DNA of 30,296 bases from an uncultured bacterium. Its GTDB lineage: Bacteria; Cyanobacteriota; Vampirovibrionia; Gastranaerophilales; Gastranaerophilaceae. Of the stretch, positions 30,228 to 30,296 are shown one piece after another. The translations under genes were made by a program, and so were the position numbers. The notes beneath the pieces are model-generated. The model saw nothing but the letters and a program-made list of their open reading frames with translations. It was not told the DNA's origin and did no database searches. The number at the start of each line of letters is the position of its first letter. Position 1 is the first letter of the stretch. The stretch is from assembly GCA_900553895.1 (NCBI GenBank), contig USFB01000025.1, positions 1-30,296 on the forward strand, in the 5' to 3' direction.

Positions 30228-30296
30228 TTAATTATGATTCATTAATGATGTAATTTTATTTTTAAATCCCATTTCTAGAATTTGTTTTTGAATAGA
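30228..30296 (-). CDS. C-terminal end of an upstream gene, cut by window edge
   Basis: From the window edge, 22 codons are open in frame and end at TAA (30230-30228): 'SIQKQILEMGFKNKITSL' followed by 'MNHN'. It stands 11 bases before the glycosyltransferase start on the same strand, typical spacing within an operon. The 'I..QILEMGFK.KI' ending is seen in various nucleotide-sugar and methyltransferase-like proteins, but this is too short for a family call. Confidence 0.5.
   Translation of the reverse strand, partial: SIQKQILEMGFKNKITSLMNHN

Overview
The window is AT-rich bacterial chromosome, dense with genes on both strands. The best guess for the host is a gut member of the non-photosynthetic cyanobacterial sister lineage (Melainabacteria/Vampirovibrionia, probably Gastranaerophilales). 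This rests on a long cyanobacterial-type NusB next to FtsY, a fermentative ADP-forming acyl-CoA synthetase with no photosynthesis genes, and several lineage-restricted-looking proteins with a short N-terminal signature around 'N-F-x-G'. It is an inference from sequence reading, not a database match.

Layout. 1-1935: a truncated tRNA-Phe, a tRNA-derived rearranged patch, infC (probably starting at ATC) with its own promoter and terminator, and a regulator made of four tandem GntR-type winged helices. 2013-4322: an alanine-type aminotransferase overlapped by its Lrp-type regulator, then an iron-sulfur flavoprotein. 4396-5539: two coupled multi-pass membrane proteins of unknown function. 5540-6034: a gene-free stretch with palindromic repeats, a terminator and a 110-bp tandem duplication directly behind fba (6035-6994). 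7221-11831: a small unknown protein, UDP-GlcNAc 2-epimerase, a HExxH protein, a REP-like palindromic element, an exported nucleoside-deaminase-family protein and UDP-glucose dehydrogenase. 11978-14353: a coiled-coil protein, a two-EF-hand protein and a GNAT-like protein. 14355-17736: a WecA/TagO-type lipid-carrier sugar-phosphate transferase and the acyl-CoA synthetase. 17911-22860: MTA phosphorylase, YggT, a TPR-glycosyltransferase, a one-span protein, FtsY and NusB. 22929-26995: two unknown proteins, a second REP-like element, ArgS and a sigma-70-type factor with a 30-bp perfect palindrome upstream. 27265-28213: a graveyard of broken transposases and a possible gene fragment. 28210-30296: polysaccharide genes.

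Common themes. Cell-surface polysaccharide is one: wecB, ugd, wecA, the TPR-glycosyltransferase and the terminal glycosyltransferase/acetyltransferase. The most striking spot is this last locus. The glycosyltransferase and the acetyltransferase lie in one uninterrupted reading frame except for a single TAA, and the acetyltransferase part carries a run of ten G in coding sequence. Together these suggest either a decaying gene or a phase-variable, bifunctional surface-sugar enzyme. A second theme is a set of otherwise unrelated proteins sharing a short N-terminal signature, which could be an undescribed sorting or anchoring signal.
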